Positions 1 through 9,527 of a stretch of DNA of 64,000 nucleotides are shown here, piece after piece (positions within the stretch are counted from its first letter, which is position 1; each line of letters starts with the position of its first letter). The stretch is from Sphingomonas sp. AP4-R1 (lineage in GTDB: Bacteria > Pseudomonadota > Alphaproteobacteria > Sphingomonadales > Sphingomonadaceae), in the NCBI RefSeq assembly GCF_013113735.1, contig NZ_CP053346.1, positions 3,734,001 to 3,798,000 on the forward strand. Direction: 5' to 3'. A model generated the notes under the pieces. That model saw nothing but the letters and a program-made list of their open reading frames with translations, was not told the origin of the DNA and did no database searches. The position numbers and the translations under genes were made by a program.

Positions 1-2
1 TC

Positions 3-536
3 CCGCTGCCGAAGAAGGCGCCGCCCGCCAAGGAGCCGGTCGACATGGCGCCTTCGGACGCGCTGTCGATCCACAAGAACATGAAGGCGACGCTGGAAGG
101 CCGTTCGGTCGGCATCCTGATCGCGGACGGCACCGATGCCGCCGAACTGGCGTCGCTCGTCTCCTCCGTCGAGAAAGCGAAGGGCAAGCCGGTGATCGTG
201 GCGCCCAAGGTCGGTGGCACGAAGCTGTCCGACGGGTCGCAGATGAAGGCAGACGGACAGCTGGCAGGTTCGCCGAGCCAGATCTTTGATGCTGTCGCGA
301 TCATTCTGTCCGAGGAAGGATGCGAGGCCATGCTGAAGGAAGGCGCCGCTGCCGAATTCGTGATGAACGCCTTCGGACATCTCAAGGCGATCGGCGCGAG
401 CGAAGCTGCCCAGCCCTTGCTCGAGAAAGCGGGAGTGGTTCCGGACGCCGGCGTCACCATGCTCGACGGCGCATTCCTGAAGGCGGCCGGGCAGCGCTTC
501 TACGAGCGTGAGCCTTCGCTGCGGACCCTCGCATGA
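3..536 (+). CDS. katE: Large-subunit catalase (HPII/KatE type), C-terminal domain only
   Basis: This is the 3' end of a gene that begins before the window; the frame is open from base 3. The visible ~178 residues start with a Pro/Lys-rich linker (PLPKKAPPAKEPVD) and continue as a flavodoxin/DJ-1-like fold (GRSVGILIADGTDAAEL ... KPVIVAPKVGG ... FDAVAIIL ... FVMNAFGHLKAIGAS). That arrangement is typical of the extra C-terminal domain found only in large-subunit haem catalases, which dismutate hydrogen peroxide in the cytoplasm. The haem-binding catalytic core is outside the window, so activity cannot be judged. The downstream gene starts 49 bases after the stop and may be co-transcribed. Family assignment is firm from the linker plus domain; the exact symbol is inferred. 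Confidence 0.85.
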   Translation, partial: PLPKKAPPAKEPVDMAPSDALSIHKNMKATLEGRSVGILIADGTDAAELASLVSSVEKAKGKPVIVAPKVGGTKLSDGSQMKADGQLAGSPSQIFDAVAIILSEEGCEAMLKEGAAAEFVMNAFGHLKAIGASEAAQPLLEKAGVVPDAGVTMLDGAFLKAAGQRFYEREPSLRTLA

Positions 537-585
537 AGATCGTCTGCCCAGGTGCGGACGGCGCAAGACCGAGGACGCGGCGCCG

Positions 586-1365
586 ATGACGCTCGAGATC
601 GATGTCCGTCTCGATTACTGGTTCGAGCATCCGACAGACGTGTTGCTCCAGATCGAGGCGGCGGTCATCCCAGAGCAGGTGATCGAGGCGGCACATCTCG
701 ATATCTCCCCGACCGCGCATTTTGCGCGGGTGGCGTCCCAGGATATGATCGGGGAGCGTATCTGGCTGCGCGTAGAGGGGCAGCTGCTGGTCGAGTATCG
801 CGCGACGGTTCGTATCGAGCGCGATCTTGAAGACTGTCTTCATCTGCCGATGGTCCCGCCGCATCAGCTTCCGGGCGAGACCGTCCAATATCTGATGGCG
901 TCGCGTTATTGCCCGTCCGACCAGTTTCAGCCCTTCGTCGACGCGGAATTCGGCGGGATCGCCGGTGGCGCTAAGGTGATCGCGATGCGGAACTGGATCG
1001 CAGGGCATGTCTCCTACGTGCCGGGTGCCAGCGACGCCGACACGACCGCGCTCGATACGTTCGTAAAGCGCCAGGGCATCTGCCGCGATTACGCGCACCT
1101 CATGATCGTGCTCGCACGCGCCGCCGGTATTCCCGCGCGGATCGCCAGCGTCTATGCGCTTGGCGTCGAACCGCCTGACTTCCATGCGGTGGCCGAGGTG
1201 TTTCTGGGTGGGGCATGGCATCTGGTCGATGCGACTGGCATGGCCAAGGAGCGCGACATGGCGAAAATCGGCATCGGCCGGGATGCGGCCGACATAGCCT
1301 TCCTCACCGCCTTCGGAAGCGCCGAAATGAAGAGCCAGTCGGTCCTGGTCCAGCCGGCCCGATGA
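586..1365 (+). CDS. Transglutaminase-like family protein
   Basis: A 259-residue protein with the bacterial transglutaminase-like N-terminal region (residues ~1-90) followed by a papain-like transglutaminase core. The catalytic triad is readable: Cys166 in GICRDYAH, His200 in DFHAVAEV and Asp215 in LVDATG. Members are presumed cysteine peptidases or amidases; the substrate is unknown. I chose ATG 586 because homologues begin with a beta-strand like MTLEIDVRLDYWF. A GTG at 508, inside the catalase 3' end, would add 26 residues with no family resemblance. The stop overlaps the ATG of the next gene in an ATGA, so translation is coupled. No signal peptide is visible, which suggests a cytoplasmic location. 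Confidence 0.85.
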   Translation: MTLEIDVRLDYWFEHPTDVLLQIEAAVIPEQVIEAAHLDISPTAHFARVASQDMIGERIWLRVEGQLLVEYRATVRIERDLEDCLHLPMVPPHQLPGETVQYLMASRYCPSDQFQPFVDAEFGGIAGGAKVIAMRNWIAGHVSYVPGASDADTTALDTFVKRQGICRDYAHLMIVLARAAGIPARIASVYALGVEPPDFHAVAEVFLGGAWHLVDATGMAKERDMAKIGIGRDAADIAFLTAFGSAEMKSQSVLVQPAR

Positions 1366-3047
1366 GTTCGCGGACCCTGCGACCGCCTTGCCCGTCGATC
1401 GCGTTCGTGGGGGCAGGGCCGACCACGATCTACACGCTGTGCGCGCTCCTCAACGCACTGGCCAAGCCCCTCGAGATCGTGATCTACGAGGATCAGCCGC
1501 GCGCCGGTCTCGGCACGCCCTATCGGCCGGGCTGGAACGACCCGGCGATGCTGTCGAACATCGCCAGCGTCGAGATCCCACCCATCGAGGAGACGCTGAT
1601 CGCTTGGCTCGAGCGCCAGCCCCGCGCCCGGCTCGTCAGGCTCGGCATCGATCCCGACGAGATCGACGACCATGCTTTCTATCCGCGCGTCGCGTTGGGC
1701 GAATATTTTCTCGACCAGTTCAACGGGCTGATCGCCCGCGCGCGTGAGCAGGGCGCACGCGTAGAAATCGCCACCTACTGCCGCGTTACCGATATCGCGG
1801 CGGAGGCGCGGGGATTGCGGCTGAGCGTCACCCCGAAGATCGGGTCGCCGTCTGAACGCCTGTTCGATCAGGTGGTGATCGCGACCGGCCACCAATGGCC
1901 CGAGGAGCCCGAAGTGCGGCCCGGCTATTTCCTGAGCCCGTGGCCCGCCACCGCCCTGCAACGCATCCCCGCGACCCGGATCGGCATTCGCGGCAGTTCG
2001 CTCACCGCCATAGATGCGGCCGTCGCGATCGCCGTCGCACATGGATCCTTCCTCGAGACGGATAGCGAGACGGTCGACTATCGCATCAATCCTGGCAACG
2101 AGGCGCTGTCGATCACGATGATGTCGCGCAAAGGCCTGCTTCCCGAAGCCGATTTCTATCATCCCGTACCCTACGAGCCGCTGGCGATCTGCACGCCCGA
2201 GGCCATGACGCGCCTGATCGGGGGGGCGTGCCCGACCTTGCTCGATACCGCCTACGATCTGTTCAGACAGGAGCTGGCTCGGGCCGACCCGGACTATGCT
2301 GCACATATCGGCCTCGCCGACTTGCCTCTGGAGAATTTCGCCGAACGCTACTTCGCGGATCGGGCTGCGGTCGATGCCTTTGACTGGGCGGTCAGCAATC
2401 TCGCCGAGGCCCGCGCGAACCACCAAAGCGAGACGACCGTGCCATGGCGCTATGCGATTCTGCGCATGCATGAGGTCATCGCGTTGATCGTCCCGCATCT
2501 CGATGTGGATGCGCTCGACAGGTTCAACCGCTATCTGAAACCCATCTTCATCGACGAATATGCGACCGTCCCGCATCTTTCGATCGAGCGATTGCTCGCG
2601 CTCCATCGGGCAGGCCGGCTCAGCGTCATGGCGCTGGGGCAAAACCATCGGGTCAACACGCATGGCGAGGCGCCAGGCGCCATCGTCACGATCGACGACA
2701 AGACGCAGCACTTCCCCGTTTTCGTCGACGCGACTGGACAACGCCCCCTCGCGGCAGAGAAGTTTCCGTTCCAGACGCTCCTCGATCAGGCGGTCGTCTG
2801 TGACGCCGATCAGGGCGATTCCAAGGGGCCGAGGGGCATCACGGTGGATGCACAATTCCATCCGGTTTCGGACAATCCCGCCGCCGTGCGTCTATTCTGT
2901 CTCAGCATTCCTTTCATCCTCGATCGCCATCCTTTCATTCAGGGGATTACGAGCTCGCATGAGATGGGAGGGATCGTCGGTACGGCTCTGGCGCAGGCCG
3001 TCGCGGACGGTGCGGATGCGCGAACAGCGGGGGGAGCGGCGTCATGA
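1362..3047 (+). CDS. FAD/NAD(P)-binding protein
   Basis: A 561-residue protein opening with a Rossmann dinucleotide-binding signature (IAFVGAGPTTIYTLCALL) followed by an acidic strand end (IVIYEDQPRAG), as in FAD/NAD(P)-binding oxidoreductases. A second nucleotide-type segment (IGIRGSSLTAIDAAVAIA, residues ~210-230) resembles the NAD(P) site. The C-terminus has VFVDATGQRPL. It resembles bacterial FAD-NAD(P)-binding proteins without a defined substrate. The ATG at 1362 overlaps the transglutaminase stop, and its own TGA overlaps the following ATG, so three genes form one coupled unit. The substrate and whether it is an oxidase or a reductase are unknown. Confidence 0.8.
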   Translation: MSSRTLRPPCPSIAFVGAGPTTIYTLCALLNALAKPLEIVIYEDQPRAGLGTPYRPGWNDPAMLSNIASVEIPPIEETLIAWLERQPRARLVRLGIDPDEIDDHAFYPRVALGEYFLDQFNGLIARAREQGARVEIATYCRVTDIAAEARGLRLSVTPKIGSPSERLFDQVVIATGHQWPEEPEVRPGYFLSPWPATALQRIPATRIGIRGSSLTAIDAAVAIAVAHGSFLETDSETVDYRINPGNEALSITMMSRKGLLPEADFYHPVPYEPLAICTPEAMTRLIGGACPTLLDTAYDLFRQELARADPDYAAHIGLADLPLENFAERYFADRAAVDAFDWAVSNLAEARANHQSETTVPWRYAILRMHEVIALIVPHLDVDALDRFNRYLKPIFIDEYATVPHLSIERLLALHRAGRLSVMALGQNHRVNTHGEAPGAIVTIDDKTQHFPVFVDATGQRPLAAEKFPFQTLLDQAVVCDADQGDSKGPRGITVDAQFHPVSDNPAAVRLFCLSIPFILDRHPFIQGITSSHEMGGIVGTALAQAVADGADARTAGGAAS

Positions 3048-3544
3048 AGCTGTTCGCAATCTACATCGGCGGCGAGCATCCGAGCGCCAACATAGAGATA
3101 CACGACGTGCGCTTCGTCGTGGCGTCGTCGATCAAGGAAACCCATGATCGATTGCGCGATGACTGGTGGGGAACGCCGGGCACGCTTCATATCGATTGCT
3201 GGGCCGAAATCGATCATGTCGACGGCTATGATGTGGCGTTAAAGCCCGAGCGATCGACGGGGCGAGAGAAACTTTGGTTCGTCAATCTCGGCGGGTATGA
3301 CGGCAAGGGTTTCGCGGAGCAGCACAAGAACATGTTCGTGGTCGCAGCATCGGCGGCGGAGGCGAAGGCGGCGGCCTTGCGAACAATCGAGGGCTGGACC
3401 GACGCGCATCGGGATGATCTGTTCGAGGCCGAGAAGGCATTCGCGCTCGACGGAATGTTGGGCGAGCGCCTGCACATCCATCTGACGCCCCGCCAGGACG
3501 CTCGGCCACCGCGGTTCACCTGCCGCTACACCCCGCTCAAATGA
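3044..3544 (+). CDS. DUF1543 domain protein
   Basis: A 166-residue protein with the DUF1543 pattern: an opening MKLFAIYIGGEHPSANIEIHD, the central IDCWAEIDHVDGYDV segment, and a second half-repeat beginning LWFVNLGGYDGKGFAEQHKNMFVVA. The two halves look like a duplicated small alpha/beta unit. Function is unknown in the family. Its ATG overlaps the stop of the FAD/NAD(P)-binding gene (ATGA), making it the third member of the coupled transglutaminase-FAD-DUF1543 unit. Confidence 0.85.
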   Translation: MKLFAIYIGGEHPSANIEIHDVRFVVASSIKETHDRLRDDWWGTPGTLHIDCWAEIDHVDGYDVALKPERSTGREKLWFVNLGGYDGKGFAEQHKNMFVVAASAAEAKAAALRTIEGWTDAHRDDLFEAEKAFALDGMLGERLHIHLTPRQDARPPRFTCRYTPLK

Positions 3545-3738
3545 TCACTGGCTGCAGATAAGGCCAAAAGCGTCCTCCATCGGTGACGCCGTCCCGGGCA
3601 ATGGTGTGGCGTCAGCTGAGATGCGCGTGAGGCGAACGAACCGGCGATCGCGGCCAGTCCCGGATCGTCGCGGCTACCCGTCCGTTCGAGCATCTTGGGC
3701 GTGCGGCCATCGCACCTCCTGGCGCGAGGACAAGGGTA

Positions 3739-4689
3739 ATGGCAACGAATAAGGCGGTTCGATTGAGCTGGTTCGGCGGGCTGGAAGCACTGCAGATTGA
3801 CCCAGTTGCTATCCCCCAGGTCCAGGATGACGAAGTCCTCGTCAGGGTTGCCGCTGCCAGTATCAATCCGGTCGATTACAAGACCCGGGACGGAAAATTC
3901 CCGCCGGTCACCGAAGACAAGCTTCCCCTCATCCTTGGTCGTGATCTCGCTGGCACGATCGAGGCACTTGGCACGCGCGCCCATTCCATGCTGAGCAAAG
4001 GCGACCCGATTTTCGCGCATATCGGCTTCGACCGAGGCGCGCAGAGCGAATTCGTGATCGTGAAGGCCGTCGAACTCGTGGCTGCACCGACGTCGATCGA
4101 CCTTGTTCATGCGGGAGCGGTGCCGCTGGCCGGCATGACGGCGTGGCAGGGGCTGTTCGATCATGGCGGCCTCGTCGAAGGGCAGCGCGTCCTGATCCAC
4201 GGCGGCGCCGGCGGCGTCGGACATCTGGCGATCCAGTTTGCAAAGGCAAAAGGGGCGACGGTGTTCGCCACCGCGGGCGTCGCCGATCTCGACTTCGTGC
4301 GCGACCTGGGTGCGGATACGGCGATCGATTATAAGAACGAACGGTTCGAGGAGGTGGCGACCCAGATAGACGTCGTCTTCGATCTGGTCGGCGGCGCTGT
4401 GCAGGATCGCTCCTGGTCGGTTCTACGAGAAGGTGGCATTCAGGTCTCGACCCTTGCGCCGCCAGACCCAGACCGGGCTGCCGAGCATAAGGTGCGAGCC
4501 GCGCCGCACTGGATGGCCGAACCTAACGCTGCCCAGCTCGGCGAGATCGCCGCCTTGATCGATGCCGGGAAAGTGAAGGTCGTGGTGTCCGACACATTTG
4601 CCCTGGATCGTGTCCGGGACGCCTATGAACGGGCCGAAAGCGGTCACGTGCGCGGAAAGGTCGTACTGACGTTCGAGGCAGCCGGCTAG
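3739..4689 (+). CDS. Zinc-independent quinone oxidoreductase-like NADP-dependent dehydrogenase (MDR family)
   Basis: A 316-residue medium-chain dehydrogenase/reductase. The N-terminal GroES-like domain carries ASINPVDYKTRDG and PLILGRDLAGTIEALG. The Rossmann domain carries the nucleotide loop VLIHGGAGGVGHLAIQFAKAKG. The zinc ligands of alcohol dehydrogenases are absent, which fits the quinone/enoyl reductase branch using NADPH. The start at ATG 3739 follows a purine-rich stretch (GAGGACAAGGGTA). It precedes a flavin reductase by 12 nt, suggesting a redox pair. The preceding 194 bases (3545-3738) show no gene. Confidence 0.88.
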   Translation: MATNKAVRLSWFGGLEALQIDPVAIPQVQDDEVLVRVAAASINPVDYKTRDGKFPPVTEDKLPLILGRDLAGTIEALGTRAHSMLSKGDPIFAHIGFDRGAQSEFVIVKAVELVAAPTSIDLVHAGAVPLAGMTAWQGLFDHGGLVEGQRVLIHGGAGGVGHLAIQFAKAKGATVFATAGVADLDFVRDLGADTAIDYKNERFEEVATQIDVVFDLVGGAVQDRSWSVLREGGIQVSTLAPPDPDRAAEHKVRAAPHWMAEPNAAQLGEIAALIDAGKVKVVVSDTFALDRVRDAYERAESGHVRGKVVLTFEAAG

Positions 4690-4701
4690 CCGAGGCGATC
4701 C

Positions 4702-5289
4702 ATGTCGAAGGCCATGAAAAATCTACCGGTTCGACAGGCGCGCGCCTATCTCGAGCCCGGGCCGATCGTCCTTGTCAGCAGCGCCTTTGACGGTGTTCGC
4801 AACGTCATGACCATGGGCTGGCACACGATCATGGAATTCTCGCCGTCGTTATTGGGATGCGTGATCTCCCGCAGCAATTTCAGCTTCGATCTCATCCGCA
4901 GAAGCGGCGAATGCGTGATCAATCTGCCTACCGCGGAGATGATCGATCTCGTGGTCTCCGTCGGCAATTCCTCCGGTCGGGACGTCGACAAGTTCGAGCA
5001 TCTTGAGATTGCTGTCGGCGAGGCCAATTTGGTGGGCGCGCCGGTCCTCAGCGCTTGTTTCGGGCAGTTCGAGTGCAGGGTCGCGGATGACGCTCTGGTC
5101 GATCGCTATAACTTCTTCGTGATGGAAATCGTGGCGGCCCGCATTGCCGTTCGACCGAGACATCCGACGACGCTCCATTACACTGGCGATGGCGTGTTCT
5201 TGTGGTCCGGCAAGGTCGTCAGCCGGCGGGCTGATTTCCGCCCGGCACTGCTCGGCAACGGTCGCGGTGTTGATGGCACCAGGCAATGA
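4702..5289 (+). CDS. Flavin reductase-like domain protein (FMN-binding)
   Basis: A 195-residue protein of the flavin reductase / flavoredoxin family. Recognisable segments are GPIVLVSSAFDGVRNVMTMG, the core SLLGCVISRSNFSFDLIRRSGECVINLP, and the SSGRDVDKFEH region that contacts FMN in relatives. Such proteins bind FMN and either supply reduced flavin to a partner or act as small oxidoreductases. It starts 12 nt after the quinone-oxidoreductase-like gene and is probably co-transcribed. The 217 bases to the next stop codon (5290-5506) contain no convincing gene. Confidence 0.85.
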   Translation: MSKAMKNLPVRQARAYLEPGPIVLVSSAFDGVRNVMTMGWHTIMEFSPSLLGCVISRSNFSFDLIRRSGECVINLPTAEMIDLVVSVGNSSGRDVDKFEHLEIAVGEANLVGAPVLSACFGQFECRVADDALVDRYNFFVMEIVAARIAVRPRHPTTLHYTGDGVFLWSGKVVSRRADFRPALLGNGRGVDGTRQ

Positions 5290-5506
5290 AGGAGGGTTTG
5301 CACGCGATGCGCGTCGAAGCCGTCCGCATCGTTCCGCAAAGGCGCGTCGGCGGTGATTAGGTTTGCAGGCTCATGTCCACGACGATAGCCGGAGCTTCTG
5401 TCTGGAGCACCTTCGTTCGTCGAAGGGCGACGAGCAGCAGGGTGTTGCGCACAGTGCGACGCAGCCACTGATCATCAATATCGCAGAGCCGCTTCGGCGC
5501 GGCGTT

Positions 5507-7834
5507 TCACAATAGTTTGTCGAGCGTGATAGGCAGATCGCGTATGCGCTTGCCGGTCGCGTTGTAGATCGCGTTCGCTACCGCAGCGCCGACACCTGTA
5601 ATCCCTATTTCCCCGATCCCGCGCGCACCCATCGGAGCATGCGGATCCGGGATATCGGTCCACATGACCTCGATTTCCGGCACGTCCATGTGCACCGGCA
5701 CATGATAGTCGGCGAGACTGGGGTTCATGATCCGGCCGTTGCGCTCGTCGAATTGGGTCTCCTCCATGAGTGCGAGGCCGAGGCCCATGATCATGCCGCC
5801 CTTGAACTGGCTGGCCGCCGTCTTGGGATTCAGGATCCTGCCGCAATCGAACGAGCCGAGCAGTCGACGAACCCTCAATTCCGCCGTCACGGCGTTCACC
5901 GCAACCTCGCAGAAAATCGCACCGTGCGAGTGCATCGACCAGTGTTGGGTCTCGATCGGGGCAGGGGCCTCGCCGACGACTGCCACCTCGTCCCGCCGTC
6001 CTCTTGCCAGGATCGAGGCGTAGCTCTCGTGTCGGTTCGGGTCGTCGAGCTTGGCAAGACCGCCGTTCACGCCGCCAACCTCGTCCACCGAAAGCCCCGC
6101 CAACGGTGAATCGTTTCCGGCAAGCTGAAGCAGCTTTTCGACCAGCTTGCGCTGGGCGGCGATGATCGAGATACCGATGGAGGCCGTCTGCTGCGACCCG
6201 CCGGCCAATACGACGCCGGGTTGGAAGCTGTCCCCGTAGCGGAAGTCCACCTGATCGAGCGGCAGGCCGAACCGGTCGGCGACGACCTGGGTATGGGCGG
6301 TCATCGTCCCCATGCCCATCTCATGCGCGGCGATCTCGACGGTCACGCCGTTGGACCTCAGCGTGATCCGCGCCGCCCCGCCCGGCATGCGGTGATAGGG
6401 ATAGGTGGCGGTCGCCGTGCCCATGCCGATCAGCCATTCGCCGTCACGGCGCGTTCCAGGCGCCTGCCGCGCGGACCAGCCGAAGCGGTCCGCACCATCA
6501 CGGTACGATGTCTCCACATCGCGCTGTGACGCGGGAGCTCCAGTCACCGGATCCTTCTCCGGCTCATTTTTCAGGCGAAGCTCGATCGGGTCCATGTCCA
6601 TCGCCACGGCCAGCTCATCGATCGCGCTTTCCAGCGCAAACGTGCCCACCGCCTCTCCGGGCGCCCGCATGAAGGTGTTGGCCAGCATGTTGAGGCGTAC
6701 CGTCTCGACGTCGAGCTTCAGCGTGTCGCTGGCATAGACGCTCATCGTCGGCAGGATGAAGGGCTCGGGAAATTCGTTGTGCGGCGTCATCGCGGTGGTG
6801 CCCGTATGAATGATGGCCGCGAAACCCCCATCATTCCTCGCGCCGATGGCGACGCGTTGCTCGGTCAGCGACCGGCCACCAACGACACGGTAGACGCCTT
6901 CGCGCGACAGCGTGAGGCGGACAGGTCTCTGGACCATTCGCGCGGCTGCGGCTGCAAGAACCTGGTGCCACCACAGGCCCTTGCTGCCGAAGCCACCACC
7001 CACGAACGGCGATGTGACGTGAACTTGGCTTTCCGTCATGCCGAACACCTGCGCCAGGCTCCACGCGGTGTTGCTGACCATCTGTGTCGCATCGTGCAGC
7101 CGTAGCGCATCGCCGTCCCACGCCACCGTACAGGCATGCAGCTCGATCGGATTGTGGTTGTGCCGCGGCGTCGTGTAGGTCGCGTCGACCCGGTGCGCCG
7201 CCTCCGCCAGCGCCTTGCCCGTATCGCCGAATTCGAGCTTCAGCGGCTGGCCCATGAAAAGCCCTGTTTCGGTACCCGCCGCCTTTGCCGCCATGAAATC
7301 CGTCACCGGCTTTTCTTCGACATAATCAACGCGGATCAGCGACTTGGCATGGTCGGCCTGCTCTTGCGTTTCAGCCAGCACCAGAGCTACCGGCTCGCCG
7401 TTCCAGCTGATGCGATCGTCCTGCATCACAGGCAGATCGATGCCACCGGCAGCCTTGGGGGCCGACATGAACAGCGGCACCGGCGCCATGCGCGGTGCAT
7501 TGCGGTGGCTCATCACCAGCGCCACGCCGGGCGCTCCCTCCGCCTCGGCGGTATCGATCGCAGCAATGCGTCCCTTGGCGATCGTGCTGAACAGGACGGC
7601 TGCGTAGAGCATACCGTCCATGGGAAATTCCGCCGCGAACGGCGCTGCCCCACGTACCTTCAGTGGGCCATCCAGCCGCGAGAGCGGGCGACCAATATGG
7701 CCGTGCTGCTCGCGGATCAGAGGATCAGGCCTGCCGCCGGGAATGAAGGCGTCCGGCGCAAGCTGGATCGCTTTGCCGACAACTGCGCCGACAAGTCCTT
7801 GGACCGCCTCCTTGGCGCTATCGACAATGCTCAT
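5507..7834 (-). CDS. Xanthine dehydrogenase-family molybdopterin-binding subunit (PaoC-like)
   Basis: The catalytic molybdenum subunit, 775 residues, of a three-gene aldehyde/xanthine oxidoreductase. Visible motifs are GRPLSRLDGPLKVRGAAPFAAE at the N-terminus, SPFVGGGFGSKG (molybdopterin contacts), the mid-protein segment MRAPGEAVGTFALESAIDEL, and near the end GARGIGEIGITGVGAAVANA, whose Glu is the conserved active-site base. Start ATG 7834 overlaps the stop of the FAD gene (ATGA); a longer frame upstream has no family similarity. The expected order (2Fe-2S, FAD, Mo) is intact. No XdhC-type maturation gene is adjacent. A related but damaged operon lies at 36.7-39.5 kb. Confidence 0.9.
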   Translation of the reverse strand: MSIVDSAKEAVQGLVGAVVGKAIQLAPDAFIPGGRPDPLIREQHGHIGRPLSRLDGPLKVRGAAPFAAEFPMDGMLYAAVLFSTIAKGRIAAIDTAEAEGAPGVALVMSHRNAPRMAPVPLFMSAPKAAGGIDLPVMQDDRISWNGEPVALVLAETQEQADHAKSLIRVDYVEEKPVTDFMAAKAAGTETGLFMGQPLKLEFGDTGKALAEAAHRVDATYTTPRHNHNPIELHACTVAWDGDALRLHDATQMVSNTAWSLAQVFGMTESQVHVTSPFVGGGFGSKGLWWHQVLAAAAARMVQRPVRLTLSREGVYRVVGGRSLTEQRVAIGARNDGGFAAIIHTGTTAMTPHNEFPEPFILPTMSVYASDTLKLDVETVRLNMLANTFMRAPGEAVGTFALESAIDELAVAMDMDPIELRLKNEPEKDPVTGAPASQRDVETSYRDGADRFGWSARQAPGTRRDGEWLIGMGTATATYPYHRMPGGAARITLRSNGVTVEIAAHEMGMGTMTAHTQVVADRFGLPLDQVDFRYGDSFQPGVVLAGGSQQTASIGISIIAAQRKLVEKLLQLAGNDSPLAGLSVDEVGGVNGGLAKLDDPNRHESYASILARGRRDEVAVVGEAPAPIETQHWSMHSHGAIFCEVAVNAVTAELRVRRLLGSFDCGRILNPKTAASQFKGGMIMGLGLALMEETQFDERNGRIMNPSLADYHVPVHMDVPEIEVMWTDIPDPHAPMGARGIGEIGITGVGAAVANAIYNATGKRIRDLPITLDKLL

Positions 7835-8817
7835 GCGCTTGCTCCGGCCAGTTCGGACAGGACGGCCGTCGCCGTTCTCGACGCCAGTGCGACCTTGAAC
7901 CCGTTGTCCTTCAAAGGCCGGGCGTCCGAAAGCTCGACCTCGACCGCGGCCGTGAAGGCGGCTTGCGTCGCAGGTCTCCCCCTCAGCGCTTCCTCGGCTT
8001 TCAGGGCCCGCCATGGCTTGTGCGCCATGCCTCCGAAGGCCAGCCGCACGTCTTTCACCTGGCCGTCAGCCACGTCGAGTGCCGCAGCTACAGAGACCAG
8101 CGCAAAAGCATAGCTCGAACGATCCCGGACCTTGCGATAGGTCGACCTGGCTGCCAGGGGCAGGGGAGGGATCTCGATCGCGGTGATCAGCCACCCTGGC
8201 TCGAGCGCGGTTTCAACGTCGGGTCGATCGCCGGGAAGACGGTGGAATTCCCCGAACGGAATTGTCCTGTCGCCCGTCGGCGTCACGACATGCACGATCG
8301 CATCCAAGGCCGCGAGTGCTACGCACATATCCGAAGGATGGGTGGCGACGCAGGTATCGGAGGCGCCCAGGACCGCATGCATGCGATTGAAGCCGTCGAT
8401 GGCGTCGCATCCCTGTCCCGGACTACGCTTGTTGCAGCGCGATCCTTCGTTGTCGTAGAAATAGGCGCAGCGGGTCCGCTGGAGGAGATTGCCGCCGCTT
8501 GTGGCCATGTTGCGGATCTGCGCGCTGGCGCCGGCGAGGACGGCGCGTGCGAGCACCGGATAATGCTCCCGCACTCCCCTATGGGCAGCCACCGCACTGT
8601 TGCGCGTGGCCGCGCCGATCATCAGGCCGCCGCCAGGAAGATTCTCGATGGTATTCGACAGTCCCGTCACGTCGACCAGTGCGGAAGGATTCTCGACGGT
8701 TTCGCGCATGAGGTCGACGAGGTTGGTGCCGCCGCCCAAAAACCGCGATCCGCCCGAAGCGGCGAGGCTCAAGGCCTCTTCGGGGCGAATGGCTCTCGCA
8801 TAGGTGAACGGGGTCAT
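7831..8817 (-). CDS. Xanthine dehydrogenase-family FAD-binding subunit (PaoB-like)
   Basis: A 328-residue FAD subunit that passes electrons between the 2Fe-2S subunit and FAD. The FAD-binding loop is GGGTNLVDLMRETVENPSA. A second contact is ATSGGNLLQRTRC. The Cys-rich stretch CAYFYD...SRCNKRSPGQGC is the insertion that in PaoB-type subunits holds an additional 4Fe-4S cluster. The C-terminal CO_deh_flav_C region is KVRDRSSYAFALVSVAAAL. It overlaps both neighbours by 4 nt (ATGA at each junction), so the three subunits are coupled at translation. Confidence 0.9.
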   Translation of the reverse strand: MTPFTYARAIRPEEALSLAASGGSRFLGGGTNLVDLMRETVENPSALVDVTGLSNTIENLPGGGLMIGAATRNSAVAAHRGVREHYPVLARAVLAGASAQIRNMATSGGNLLQRTRCAYFYDNEGSRCNKRSPGQGCDAIDGFNRMHAVLGASDTCVATHPSDMCVALAALDAIVHVVTPTGDRTIPFGEFHRLPGDRPDVETALEPGWLITAIEIPPLPLAARSTYRKVRDRSSYAFALVSVAAALDVADGQVKDVRLAFGGMAHKPWRALKAEEALRGRPATQAAFTAAVEVELSDARPLKDNGFKVALASRTATAVLSELAGASA

Positions 8818-9359
8818 GCCGCCGTCTCCTCGCTCACAAGAACGGGGGTCACGTCTGCGCCGCCCTGCCCAAACACCTCGGTGATGGCTGCCACGATGCC
8901 GTTATGCGCTCCGCAGCGGCACAGATTGCCGCTCATCCGTTCGCGCAGCTCATCATGCGTCAGATCCATCGTTGTCGCGAGCAGATCGCCGGTGACGTGG
9001 CTCGGGATCCCCCGTGCGATCTCCGCTGCCATGCCGATCGCCGAGCAGATCTGTCCGGGCGTGCAATAGCCGCATTGGAAGCCGTCATGTTCGATGAACG
9101 CCGCCTGCAATGGATGCAGTTCGCCGCCCTGCGCCAGCCCCTCGATCGAGACGATCTCCCGCCCGTCATATTGGGCCGCCAGCGCGAGGCACGAAAGGAT
9201 GCGCTCGCCATCGACCAGCACCGTGCAGGCGCCGCATGCGCCCTGGTTGCAACCCTTCTTGGTGCCGGACAGATGCAGATGCTCGCGCAACAGATCGAGG
9301 AGCGAAACCCTTGGGTCGGCGGGCACGTCGATCGGCGAGCCATTGATCGTGATGGACAT
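8814..9359 (-). CDS. Xanthine dehydrogenase-family 2Fe-2S subunit (PaoA-like)
   Basis: A 181-residue iron-sulfur subunit. The plant-ferredoxin cluster ligands are in KKGCNQGACGACTVLVDG and a following SCL. The second cluster ligands are in CGYCTPGQICS and GNLCRCGAHNG. ATG 9359 is preceded by a good ribosome-binding site (GGGAGG). Unlike E. coli PaoA there is no twin-arginine leader, so the enzyme is probably cytoplasmic. It is the first gene of the operon. The promoter must lie in 9360-9527, a 168-base gap shared with the divergent PPOX gene. Confidence 0.92.
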   Translation of the reverse strand: MSITINGSPIDVPADPRVSLLDLLREHLHLSGTKKGCNQGACGACTVLVDGERILSCLALAAQYDGREIVSIEGLAQGGELHPLQAAFIEHDGFQCGYCTPGQICSAIGMAAEIARGIPSHVTGDLLATTMDLTHDELRERMSGNLCRCGAHNGIVAAITEVFGQGGADVTPVLVSEETAA

Positions 9360-9527
9360 GGAGCCTCCCGCAGCGCTGTCGGTATAGGCAGCATCAACGA
9401 TCGTCCTCCGTGCCAGTTGCGCGCCGTCGATGCCGGGCTTTCAAACGGCTGGGACCAGATCAACCGGCGCCGCGGAAACCTTACAAGCCTGCGTTGTTAT
9501 GGTGTCCAAACTACGGAGGTCGTGACG

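Noticed and set aside
1152..2861. 569-codon minus-strand open frame
   Set aside because: Antisense shadow of the FAD/NAD(P)-binding gene.
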